Below, one piece after another: positions 1 to 7,375 of a stretch of DNA of 39,056 bases. How positions within the stretch are numbered: position 1 is the stretch's first letter; each line of letters begins with the position of its first letter. The translations under genes and the position numbers were made by a program. The DNA comes from JAZNOQ01 sp045589215 (lineage in GTDB: Bacteria > Bacillota > Clostridia > Oscillospirales > CAG-272). Where the stretch lies: assembly GCA_045589215.1 (NCBI GenBank), contig JAZNOQ010000160.1:1-39056 (forward strand), read 5' to 3'. Under the pieces are notes generated by a model. That model had not been told where the DNA came from and searched no databases. It saw only the letters and a list, made by a program, of their open reading frames with translations.

Positions 1-1813
1 TCACGATGTGCTCAACAGAGCCATCCTCCTTGGTGATATGCGCGACCTTGCGATAGGGAGCCTCGATAAAGCCGTAGTTGCTGATACGTGCATAGGTGGT
101 CAGATAGGAGATCAGACCGATGTTAGGACCTTCGGGGGTCTCGATGGGACACATACGACCGTAGTGGGTGTAGTGAACGTCACGGACGTCGAAGGATGCG
201 CGGTCACGGGACAGACCGCCGGGGCCGAGTGCAGAAAGACGACGCTTATGCGTGAGCTCTGCGAGCGGATTATTCTGATCCATAAACTGCGACAGCTGCG
301 AGGATCCAAAGAACTCGCGGATGACGGTCGCAACCGGGCGGATATTGATCAGAGACTGGGGCGTAAGAGCCTTTTCGCTGTCCTGCGTAGTCATACGCTC
401 CTTGATGATCTTATCCATACGGGTAAAGCCGATGCGCATTGCATTCTGGAGCTGCTCACCGACCGAACGGATACGACGGTTGCCGAGGTGGTCGATATCG
501 TCCACTCTGCCGACTTCGTGTACAAGGCAAAGGATATAGTTAATGGAGGCAAAGATATCATCCTTCGTGATGTGCTTCGGAACAAGCTCTGCAATGCGAG
601 CCTTCGCCATAGCCTTGATCTCGTCCACGTCGCCGCCCGACTGCTCGAGAATGTCGAGAAGAACCGCGGTTCTTGCCTTTTCGGGCACGCCGCAATCCTT
701 CAGGTCAAAGCCGAGGATGTACTCAGGCTCGATCGTGTTGTTCGAGAAGACCTTGAGCACGTAGCCGTTGTCAAGCTCGATCTTAACGTCGTTCACCGCA
801 TTGTGTTCAACGTTCAGTGCCATCTCGGGCGTGAGAACGGTTCCCTTCTCGTAAAGGAGCTCACCCGTGATCGGGCTGACAACATCCTGTGCGAGTCTGT
901 GGTTTGCAATTCTCTCCGAGATCGCAAGCTTCTTGTTATACTTATAACGACCCACCGGAGCGATATCATACCGCTTCGGGTCAAAGAAGTAGTTGTTCAG
1001 AAGGGTCTGTGCCGATTCGACGAGCGGAGGCTCACCGGGACGGAGCTTCTTATAGATCTCCTTCAGTGCCTCGATGCCGACCGACGAATGCATACGGATC
1101 GCAAGATCCTCGCTCTCGTCCTTCTCAAAGGTAGCGGCGAGATTTTCCTCTTCGCCGAAAAGCTCGTAAATGGCTTCTCTCTCTTCGAATACCGAGGTCT
1201 CCTCGAGCGCACCGAGCGCACGGATAAACATCGTGATCGGGACCTTACGGTTCTTATCGATGCGGACGTAGATGACACCCGACTGATCGATCTCGTACTC
1301 CAGCCATGCACCGCGATACGGGATCACGGTAGCGCTGAACGTCTTGCGACCGGTCTTATCGATCGCAGAATCGTAATACATACCGGGCGAACGAACGATC
1401 TGGGATACGATGACACGCTCGGCACCGTTGATCACAAAGGTACCGTTTTCGGTCATCAGCGGGAATTCACCCATAAAGATATCCGACTGCTTCACTTCAC
1501 CGGTCTGCTTGTTCGTCAGACGAACGTTGACCTTCAGGGGAGCTGCGTAGTTCGCGTCGCGCTCCTTGCATTCCTCGACCGAGTACTTCGGCTTCTGATC
1601 GATCGAATACGAAATGAATTCGATCTGAAGATTGCCGGAATAATCGACGATCGGCGACACGTCGCGCAGAACCTCGATCAGTCCCTCATCGAGGAACCAG
1701 CGGAAGGATTTCGTCTGAATTTCCACAAGATTGGGGAGTTCGAGCGTATTGCGGGTTCTGGAGAAGCTCATTCTCTTATTCTGCCCAAGCCACGTCTCTT
1801 TTACATTGACCAT
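1..1813 (-). CDS. rpoB: RNA polymerase beta subunit, N-terminal 604 residues (runs off left edge)
   Basis: This is the catalytic-core beta subunit of RNA polymerase. The protein starts MVNVKETWLGQ, and the visible part covers the protrusion and lobe domains and the start of the fork region. The rifampicin cluster near the window edge is readable (SSQLSQFMDQNNPLAELTHK, then RRLSALGPGGLSRDRASF). The usual drug-contact Asp, His and Ser are present, so the sequence looks rifampicin-sensitive. The ATG at 1813 is preceded by GGAGTG at a normal distance. The gene heads its own transcript from a consensus promoter (1930-1958) and is divergent from holB. In many Bacillota rplJ-rplL lie just upstream, and here they do not. 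The C-terminal half, and presumably rpoC, lie outside the window. Confidence 0.98.
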   Translation of the reverse strand, partial: MVNVKETWLGQNKRMSFSRTRNTLELPNLVEIQTKSFRWFLDEGLIEVLRDVSPIVDYSGNLQIEFISYSIDQKPKYSVEECKERDANYAAPLKVNVRLTNKQTGEVKQSDIFMGEFPLMTENGTFVINGAERVIVSQIVRSPGMYYDSAIDKTGRKTFSATVIPYRGAWLEYEIDQSGVIYVRIDKNRKVPITMFIRALGALEETSVFEEREAIYELFGEEENLAATFEKDESEDLAIRMHSSVGIEALKEIYKKLRPGEPPLVESAQTLLNNYFFDPKRYDIAPVGRYKYNKKLAISERIANHRLAQDVVSPITGELLYEKGTVLTPEMALNVEHNAVNDVKIELDNGYVLKVFSNNTIEPEYILGFDLKDCGVPEKARTAVLLDILEQSGGDVDEIKAMAKARIAELVPKHITKDDIFASINYILCLVHEVGRVDDIDHLGNRRIRSVGEQLQNAMRIGFTRMDKIIKERMTTQDSEKALTPQSLINIRPVATVIREFFGSSQLSQFMDQNNPLAELTHKRRLSALGPGGLSRDRASFDVRDVHYTHYGRMCPIETPEGPNIGLISYLTTYARISNYGFIEAPYRKVAHITKEDGSVEHIV

Positions 1814-1929
1814 TGATACAATCACTCCATTCAAGCTTTTCGACTTGCCTTTTTTCGCGTTCTCGGTCCCTTTTCAAGAAAAGAATGAACCGCAAGAGCG
1901 CACAGATGGCAATTATAACGCAGTATAGT

Positions 1930-1958
1930 ATTATAGCAGACTTGTCAAGACTTGTCAA
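1930..1958 (-). promoter_or_regulatory. rpoB promoter (sigma-A type)
   Basis: On the minus strand there is TTGACA (1958-1953), a 17-base spacer and TATAAT (1935-1930), a full consensus match. The decamer TTGACAAGTC occurs twice in tandem, so a second TTGACA lies inside the spacer only 7 bases from the -10 box. That position is unsuitable for a -35 element but could affect polymerase binding. The predicted leader before rpoB is about 110 bases. Confidence 0.85.
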
Positions 1959-2112
1959 GGGCTTTTTTGAATTTTTTTACAATTTTTTTGCTTTCGGTGT
2001 TTTTTCGGCAAAACCTTCCCTTTTATACGCCATATATACAAAGGTAAAAAACCTTCCGACACACCGATCCGAAAAAGCCCGTCCGCAAGACGGGTGACAG
2101 GAAGAAAAGCTC

Positions 2113-2141
2113 TTGACAAGCAGAGCGGAAACTGTTATAAT
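2113..2141 (+). promoter_or_regulatory. holB promoter (sigma-A type)
   Basis: TTGACA at 2113-2118, a 17-base spacer and TATAAT at 2136-2141 form a full consensus promoter about 36 bases before the holB start. AAAGGGGAG at about 2163-2170 serves as the ribosome binding site for the GTG start at 2177. Confidence 0.88.
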
Positions 2142-2176
2142 GATTATATGTAGCAAAAACGAAAGGGGAGCGGCGC

Positions 2177-3199
2177 GTGGATAGCATTTTCTCACATATC
2201 GTAGGCAACGACGCACTGAAGAAACGGCTCGGTGCCGACGTACGACGCGGCTCTCTCTCTCACGCATACATCATCGAGGGCAGACGGGGATGCGGCAAGC
2301 ACCTGACGGCGCAGTCGATCGCGGCGGCAATCAACTGCAAGGGTAAAAAAAGCACAGTTCCCTGCGGGAAATGCGAGGCGTGCCGTAAGATCCTCGAACA
2401 CCTCTCCCCCGACGTCATTACGGTCACCCGCGAAGACGGAAAGGCGTCCCTCGGTGTCGAAGTCATCCGAGGTCTCCGCGCAGATACGGCAACCGTCCCC
2501 GGTGAGCTTGACCGCAAGGTCTACATTGTCGAGGAATCCGATCTCATGACCGAGCAGGCACAGAATGCACTTCTCCTCACACTTGAGGAGCCCCCGCCCT
2601 TCGTGATGTTTCTTCTGCTGTGCGAAAACGCACGCTCCCTCCTCGAAACCATCCGAAGCCGCGCACCGACGATCCGCGTCGAGCCGCTCGGAAGGGATGC
2701 ACTTGACAAGTATCTGTGCGAAAACGATCCCCGCGCACGGCTGACGAAAAACAATCAACCGAACGAATACGAAGCGATCCTGACCGCCGCGGACGGCTCG
2801 ATCGGAGAAGCGCTCCGTCTCCTTGATCCAAAGGAGCGAAAGGCATTCCTCATAGGGCGGGCAACCGTCGATACGATCGTGCAGGCGCTTGCAATCCGCT
2901 CGCAGAACGATACCCTCTCCGCACTCCTCTCGGTCGCATCCCAAAAGCGTCCCGAGGTGATCGCACAGCTTTCCCTCCTCCTCACCGCACTCCGCGATCT
3001 CATCGCGGTCAGCCGTGCCGAGAATCCACACCTTTGCTTTTACACCGATATAGAGGAAACCGCCGATCTCGCATCGCACTTTTCCCTCTCCGCACTCGTC
3101 TCGCTCTTCGACGCCGTCGATCACGCGATCGACGCGCTCTCGAAAAACGCGAGCGTCCCTCTCACCCTCATCAACCTTTCCGTGGCGGCGGGCCGCTGA
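2177..3199 (+). CDS. holB: DNA polymerase III delta-prime subunit
   Basis: This is the clamp-loader delta-prime subunit, part of the complex that loads the beta clamp at the replication fork. The 340-residue protein has an AAA+ domain at the N terminus with a P-loop-like motif GRRGCGKH (35-42), where the usual Thr/Ser after Lys is His. A four-cysteine zinc module follows (C54, C63, C66, C69), then the conserved ALLLTLEEPP stretch and an SRAP sensor region instead of the SRC of the ATP-hydrolysing subunit. These traits fit delta-prime rather than DnaX. The GTG start is chosen because of the purine-rich site 7 bases upstream. ricT follows 42 bases later, the usual Bacillota holB-ricT order. Confidence 0.95.
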   Translation: MDSIFSHIVGNDALKKRLGADVRRGSLSHAYIIEGRRGCGKHLTAQSIAAAINCKGKKSTVPCGKCEACRKILEHLSPDVITVTREDGKASLGVEVIRGLRADTATVPGELDRKVYIVEESDLMTEQAQNALLLTLEEPPPFVMFLLLCENARSLLETIRSRAPTIRVEPLGRDALDKYLCENDPRARLTKNNQPNEYEAILTAADGSIGEALRLLDPKERKAFLIGRATVDTIVQALAIRSQNDTLSALLSVASQKRPEVIAQLSLLLTALRDLIAVSRAENPHLCFYTDIEETADLASHFSLSALVSLFDAVDHAIDALSKNASVPLTLINLSVAAGR

Positions 3200-3241
3200 C
3201 CCCGACACGAATCAAATCACAGCATACAGAAAGATACAAAT

Positions 3242-4684
3242 ATGATGTCTTACGATAACACGACCCAGAATAGCGAACAGGAGAGCTCCCCTTTCCGTAC
3301 AGGTGACGCGCCCGCGGCGAACGTTTCGGGCATTCCCGACGATTACGTTATGATCGACCTCTCGCCAAAAAGCGAGCCCGAAAAGGCGGAAGTCCCCACA
3401 GAGGCCGACGCACCTGCAGAGCCGAAGCTCGCTCCCCCTTCGGAGGAGCCGAAAAAGAATAGCGGCGACACCACGGTGGAGATCGTCGGCATTCGCTTCA
3501 AGAAGGGCGGAAAGATCTACTACTTTGATCCGCGCGGGATCAAGGCGCCGAAGGGCGGCTTTGCCATCGTCGAGACCGCCCGCGGTCAGGAATACGGCGA
3601 GATCGCGCTTGAAAACACGCGCGTACCCGAAAGCGAGATCGTCCCTCCCATCCGTCCCCTTCTTCGCGTTGCGACGAAGGCAGACGAGGAGCATTTCGCA
3701 GAAAACCGCCGGAAGGAAGAAGAGGCTTTCCGCACCTGCCTTGAGAAGATCGCATCGCACAAGCTCGATATGAAGCTCGTTGAAGCACAGTACACCTTCG
3801 ACAACTCGAAGCTTCTGTTTTATTTCACCTCCGCAGGACGCGTGGACTTCCGCGATCTCGTCAAGGATCTCGCCTCGGTATTCCGCACGCGCATTGAGCT
3901 TCGTCAGATCGGCATCCGTGACGAGGCAAAGCTGATCGGCGGTCTTGGGAGCTGCGGACGCGCGCTTTGCTGTTCGGGCTTCCTCTCGGATTTCGGTCAG
4001 GTCTCGATCAAAATGGCAAAGGAGCAGAATCTCTCACTCAATTCCACGAAGATCTCGGGCACCTGCGGCAGACTGATGTGCTGTCTGCGTTACGAATACG
4101 AAACTTATCTTGAGGAAATCCGTCTGACCCCGCCCGTGGACAGCATCGTAAAGACACCCGACGGTGTCGGAACGGTGGTTGAGACCGCACCGCTGCTCGG
4201 AACGGTCAAGGTCCGTCTTTCGTCGGAGCCAGACGCCGCTCCCCGTCCCTATCACAGAGATACCGTAACGGTGTTCCCGAAGGGCAAGGGACCGACCGAG
4301 GAGGATCTTGCGATCCGTGCACGCCCGAAGGATGACTTTGAAAAGAAGCTTGCCGCCTTTGAAAGCGCACAGGCATCGACGAATACAGCTCCCCACCGTT
4401 CCCGCACAAATGACCTTCAAGGGAAGAAGGAGCACAAGGCGGAAAACCACAGCTTCCGCAAGAAGGACGAAAAGCACGGCTCAGCCCTCGTGCAAAAGAG
4501 ACCGCCCGAAAACGACGGTCGCGGCAAATCTTCCGCCGTCGAAAACGGAAACGCGAAAAACCATAGTCACGCCCAAAGACATCATGGAAAATCGCACCAC
4601 CAAGGCAGAAAGCCCCACCCCGTTCAAAAGACGCAGCACCGCGGCGGAGGAGGGAAATCGGGCTCGAACGGTGGAAACTCCTGA
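3242..4684 (+). CDS. ricT: RicT/YaaT-like PSP1-domain protein
   Basis: The PSP1 C-terminal domain matches RicT (YaaT), which in Bacillus subtilis joins RicA and RicF in an iron-sulfur complex that promotes RNase Y-dependent mRNA maturation and affects sporulation and biofilm control. Six cysteines lie in two conserved motifs, GSCGRALCCSGF (C238, C243, C244) and TCGRLMCCLRYE (C275, C280, C281). At 480 residues it is much longer than the roughly 275-residue Bacillus protein. The extra parts are an acidic Pro/Glu-rich N-terminal tail (about 1-75) and a basic, His/Lys-rich C-terminal tail (about 370-480), both probably disordered. The start could be either of two adjacent ATGs (3242 or 3245), and the ribosome site is weak. 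Whether RicA and RicF exist in this organism cannot be seen here. Confidence 0.9.
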   Translation: MMSYDNTTQNSEQESSPFRTGDAPAANVSGIPDDYVMIDLSPKSEPEKAEVPTEADAPAEPKLAPPSEEPKKNSGDTTVEIVGIRFKKGGKIYYFDPRGIKAPKGGFAIVETARGQEYGEIALENTRVPESEIVPPIRPLLRVATKADEEHFAENRRKEEEAFRTCLEKIASHKLDMKLVEAQYTFDNSKLLFYFTSAGRVDFRDLVKDLASVFRTRIELRQIGIRDEAKLIGGLGSCGRALCCSGFLSDFGQVSIKMAKEQNLSLNSTKISGTCGRLMCCLRYEYETYLEEIRLTPPVDSIVKTPDGVGTVVETAPLLGTVKVRLSSEPDAAPRPYHRDTVTVFPKGKGPTEEDLAIRARPKDDFEKKLAAFESAQASTNTAPHRSRTNDLQGKKEHKAENHSFRKKDEKHGSALVQKRPPENDGRGKSSAVENGNAKNHSHAQRHHGKSHHQGRKPHPVQKTQHRGGGGKSGSNGGNS

Positions 4685-4766
4685 CGAAAAAACGAGATTT
4701 TGACGGTGTTTCCGAAAAAATCTACAAAAAAAATCGCACTTTTTTCAAAAAAATTGCAAAAAGGTA

Positions 4767-4795
4767 TTTCCAAAACCGAAAAAGTGTGATACAAT
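4767..4795 (+). promoter_or_regulatory. Ferredoxin promoter, extended -10
   Basis: TTTCCA (4767-4772), a 17-base spacer and TACAAT (4790-4795) preceded by TG-A form an extended -10 promoter 43 bases before the ferredoxin ATG. The stretch from 4685 to 4780 is very A-rich and would favour an UP-element-like effect. Confidence 0.7.
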
Positions 4796-4838
4796 ATACC
4801 CGTAACCAAAATACCACACACATATGGAGGAAACTCAA

Positions 4839-5009
4839 ATGGCTTACAAGATTAGTGATGATTGCATCTCCTGCGGCGTTTGCGCTGAAAACTGCCCTGT
4901 AAACGCAATTGCTGAAGGTGACGGCAAGTACGTAATCAATCCTGACCTCTGCATCGACTGCGGTGCATGTGCAGGTGACTGCCCCGTTGATGCTCCCAAG
5001 GCAGAGTAA
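4839..5009 (+). CDS. 2[4Fe-4S] clostridial-type ferredoxin
   Basis: This is a small electron carrier of 56 residues. It has the two classic cluster motifs, CISCGVCAENCP and CIDCGACAGDCP, each supplying three ligands to one cluster and the last Cys to the other. The length and near-symmetric halves are those of the soluble clostridial ferredoxin used by pyruvate:ferredoxin oxidoreductase and hydrogenases. The ATG at 4839 is chosen because GGAGG (4826-4830) sits 8 bases upstream; an in-frame ATG at 4824 overlaps that site. It has its own promoter and terminator, so it is probably a highly expressed monocistron despite sitting between ricT and the methyltransferase. Confidence 0.97.
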   Translation: MAYKISDDCISCGVCAENCPVNAIAEGDGKYVINPDLCIDCGACAGDCPVDAPKAE

Positions 5010-5024
5010 TTAACGCGGGGAAAG

Positions 5025-5072
5025 CGGAGTCGGCCGTATCTTCACAGTGAGAGCGCGGTCGGCTCCGTTTTT
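5025..5072 (+). terminator. Terminator after ferredoxin
   Basis: A 12-base-pair stem (5025-5036 with 5056-5067, two G-T pairs) is followed by TTTTT at 5068-5072. The loop is long (19 bases), but the stem is GC-rich and sits 15 bases after the ferredoxin stop. Confidence 0.75.
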
Positions 5073-5122
5073 CTGTATAAGCCTTACCCAAACGATAACC
5101 GCTTAAGGATCGTGATCATCAT

Positions 5123-5941
5123 ATGAAAGCTCCACCTATACTTTACGAAAACGAACGGCTTGACGAGGTCAACGAGGCGATCACCCTGATCCAGAAAAAA
5201 GACGGGCTCACCTTCGGCACGGATGCCTATCTCCTTGCCGCCTTCATAAGACCGTCGGCACGCGCACGGGCGATCGAGCTCGGTGCGGGCACGGGGATCA
5301 TTTCCCTTCTGCTTTCGGCGCGCAACAAGGTAAAAAGCACCCTCGCGGTCGAGCTTCAGCCCGAATTTGCCGAGCTTTGCAGGCGGAATACCGAGCTGAA
5401 CGGCTTCTCGGATCGGATCGAGACACTCTGCGCCGACGTGCGAACGCTTGACGCGGGACGTCTTGGATTTGAAGCCGATCTCGTTTTTTCAAATCCGCCT
5501 TATATGAAAACCGACTCAGGACTCCCGAACAGGAGCAAAGGAAAGAACATTGCTCGCCACGAAACGGCAGGCGGCATCGGAGACTTCTGCCTCGCGGCGG
5601 CACGGCTACTGAAGCACGGCGGCACCTTCGTACTCGTCTACCGTCCCGACAGACTCCCCGAGCTCATCGTGGGACTTCACGCGGCGGGACTCGAGCCGAA
5701 GCGCATGACCTTCGTTTCGTCGGACGTTCATACCGCTCCGTCGATGGTCCTCGTCGAAAGCCGCAAGGGCGGCGGAACGGGGCTTACCGTCACACCGCCC
5801 CTGATCTTACACAAGGAACGAAACGGATCGGGTCCGCTTGAAATGACCGACGAGGCACGTGCCGTATACGACTCCTGCGCCCTCTTTCCCGTACAGGGAA
5901 AACGCACAAAGCCCACAGATCGGAACAATACGAAGGAGTGA
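5123..5941 (+). CDS. TrmN6-like tRNA1(Val) adenine-N6 methyltransferase
   Basis: This is a Rossmann-fold SAM-dependent methyltransferase of the YabB/TrmN6 family (272 residues). It has the SAM loop ELGAGTG (52-58) and the catalytic NPPY motif of N6-adenine and related amino methyltransferases (124-127). Family members modify A37 of tRNA1(Val) in E. coli. In Bacillota the gene usually sits downstream of holB-ricT, as here. The ribosome site AAGGA (5105-5109) is 13 bases before the ATG, rather far. The protein ends 10 bases before the next gene, which suggests co-transcription. Confidence 0.85.
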   Translation: MKAPPILYENERLDEVNEAITLIQKKDGLTFGTDAYLLAAFIRPSARARAIELGAGTGIISLLLSARNKVKSTLAVELQPEFAELCRRNTELNGFSDRIETLCADVRTLDAGRLGFEADLVFSNPPYMKTDSGLPNRSKGKNIARHETAGGIGDFCLAAARLLKHGGTFVLVYRPDRLPELIVGLHAAGLEPKRMTFVSSDVHTAPSMVLVESRKGGGTGLTVTPPLILHKERNGSGPLEMTDEARAVYDSCALFPVQGKRTKPTDRNNTKE

Positions 5942-5950
5942 TCTCTCTTT

Positions 5951-6409
5951 ATGAATAACGCACAAAAAAATCTTCATACCGCGAAAAAGGCGATCAAAAA
6001 AGCCACGCGGCGCGCTTCGGCAAAATTCCTGACCGTCGCCGCTCTGAGCGCAATGATCCCGTACAAGATCGAAAAACGCCAAAACCTTGAAACGGGTGAC
6101 GACGGATACGATCTTTCCTCCCTCCTTCTTCGTGTCTCGATCGCGCCGAAGTGCGAGGACTCGATCAGGAACAAGACGCTCCTTCGCGTCGGACTTCGCC
6201 CGATGGATGAGGTGAGGGAGGATCTCCGCACACTTGAAGGGATGCTTTCAAAGAAGGAGCCCACCGTCATCGAGCCTGTTCCCCTCTCCGAAAAGGACGC
6301 GAAAAAGCTCGAAAAGGCACAGAACACCGCGCGAAAGCTCGAACGCAAGATTCTGAAGAAGCGGCTGAAGGCGGCGCGCAAGGCATATAAGGCGGCGTGC
6401 AAGGCATGA
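5951..6409 (+). CDS. Hypothetical lysine/arginine-rich protein
   Basis: I do not recognise this 152-residue protein. It is strongly basic. The N terminus (about 1-25) is a Lys/Ala/Arg-rich stretch, the middle (about 50-105) is a mixed region that may fold, and the last 40 residues form a Lys/Ala/Arg helix with many charged repeats. No signal peptide or membrane segment is evident. Its stop codon overlaps the start of the PP-loop enzyme (ATGA), so the two are translationally coupled, and the basic surface would suit RNA binding; that link is inference. The ORF continues the codon bias of its neighbours, supporting a real gene. Confidence 0.75.
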   Translation: MNNAQKNLHTAKKAIKKATRRASAKFLTVAALSAMIPYKIEKRQNLETGDDGYDLSSLLLRVSIAPKCEDSIRNKTLLRVGLRPMDEVREDLRTLEGMLSKKEPTVIEPVPLSEKDAKKLEKAQNTARKLERKILKKRLKAARKAYKAACKA

Positions 6410-7167
6410 GACGAATTCTGAGCTACGTTCGCCGCGCAGTCGACGATTACGAAATGATCGAAAACGGCGACCGCATCGCCGTCGGCGTATCGGCGGGCAA
6501 GGATTCGCTGACGCTTCTCGCCGCCCTTGCCGCCCTGCAAAGATTTTACCCGAAGCACTTCGAGCTCGTGGCGGTCACGATCGATATGGGCTTTCCAAAC
6601 ACCGACTTTTCAGAGATCCGTAAATTCTGTGAGGAACGAAGCGTTCCCTATCACGTGATCCCCTCGGAGATCTACAAGATCATTTTCGAGGTGAGACAAG
6701 AAAAGAACCCCTGCTCCCTGTGTGCAAAAATGCGGAGAGGGGCGCTTCACAACGCCGCAAAGTCGCTCGGATGCAATAAGGTCGCGCTCGGGCATCACTT
6801 TGACGACGCGGTCGAGACCTTTATGCTGAACCTCTTTTATGAGGGGCGCATCGGGTGCTTCTCACCCGTCACCTATCTTTCACGTGCCGATCTTCATATG
6901 ATCCGCCCGATGATCTATCTGCCCGAAAAGGACATCCGTTACTTTGCGTCGCACACGAGCCTTCCCGTCGTGAAATCGGAATGCCCCGCCGACGGAAACA
7001 CCGAGAGAGAGGAAATGAAGCAGCTCCTTGCTACGCTCGACAGACAGCACAAGGGGCTTCGTTACCGTATCTTCGGTGCAATGCAGCGCGGAGAGATCGA
7101 CGGCTTTAAGCTTCCGACGGGCAGGATGAAATCGATGAACGATTATTCAGACAGCGAAAGTAAGTGA
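6406..7167 (+). CDS. TtcA-family PP-loop tRNA thiolation enzyme
   Basis: This ATP-pyrophosphatase of the TtcA/TilS superfamily probably adenylates a tRNA base for sulfur transfer. The PP-loop reads GVSAGKDS, where most relatives have SGGKDS. A CxxC pair (in NPCSLCAKMRRG) and a later Cys (in SECPADG) match the three cysteines that bind the iron-sulfur cluster in TtcA. HHFDDAVET is the conserved second motif. The ATG at 6406 is preferred over an in-frame GTG at 6397 because it forms an ATGA overlap with the gene before. Length is 253 residues. The exact substrate (2-thiocytidine at position 32 or another base) cannot be settled from sequence. Confidence 0.88.
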   Translation: MRRILSYVRRAVDDYEMIENGDRIAVGVSAGKDSLTLLAALAALQRFYPKHFELVAVTIDMGFPNTDFSEIRKFCEERSVPYHVIPSEIYKIIFEVRQEKNPCSLCAKMRRGALHNAAKSLGCNKVALGHHFDDAVETFMLNLFYEGRIGCFSPVTYLSRADLHMIRPMIYLPEKDIRYFASHTSLPVVKSECPADGNTEREEMKQLLATLDRQHKGLRYRIFGAMQRGEIDGFKLPTGRMKSMNDYSDSESK

Positions 7168-7179
7168 CGTCGAAAAAGA

Positions 7180-7219
7180 AAAATGCGTATTCCCCTTCCC
7201 GTGGCGGTACGCATTTTTT
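7180..7219 (+). terminator. Terminator after the TtcA-like gene
   Basis: The arms AAAATGCGTA (7180-7189) and TACGCATTTT (7208-7217) form a stem that runs into a T-run to 7219, 12 bases after the stop codon. It closes the holB-to-PP-loop region. Confidence 0.85.
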
Positions 7220-7264
7220 GTTTTGTAATTCTTTCAAAAAATCAAGAATTTGTAAAAAGTCATA

Positions 7265-7293
7265 TTTACAAATCTCCCAAAATGTGGTATAAT
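7265..7293 (+). promoter_or_regulatory. Promoter of the acyltransferase-gltS unit
   Basis: TTTACA (7265-7270), a 17-base spacer and TATAAT (7288-7293), preceded by TG-G, form an extended -10 promoter. The start codon at 7376 has a strong AAGGAGGA site, leaving a leader of about 75 bases. Confidence 0.85.
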
Positions 7294-7375
7294 ATGTTGA
7301 CTACGCAACGAAATCACTTTCTGTGAGCATCGAATTCTATGAAAGGCATCGCGTTTTTTTGCGAAGGAGGATCAT

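Larger units (their letters stand above)
1814..2176. other. Divergent intergenic region between rpoB and holB
   Basis: These 363 bases hold no credible gene. They contain the rpoB promoter, the holB promoter, several A/T tracts (about 1963-2000) and a hairpin at 2078-2094 (CCCGTC, 5-base loop, GACGGG). Read leftwards, the hairpin is followed by CTTTTTC, so it could act as a weak terminator shielding rpoB from upstream antisense transcription. A smaller AAGGT/ACCTT inverted repeat lies near 2041-2055. Confidence 0.6.

Noticed and set aside
8..1816. A 602-codon open frame antisense to rpoB
   Set aside because: It mirrors rpoB, whose identity is certain, and has no recognisable domains. Strong codon bias on the real strand keeps the antisense frame open. 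Similar long shadows over dnaE, oadA, rpoA and the ABC exporter were dismissed for the same reason.
2078..2094. Hairpin as the terminator of a gene upstream of rpoB
   Set aside because: No gene lies on the minus strand between it and holB. It may block antisense transcription, but is not the end of a coding unit.
4824..4838. Upstream in-frame ATG as the ferredoxin start
   Set aside because: It overlaps the GGAGG ribosome site and would add five residues not typical of clostridial ferredoxins.
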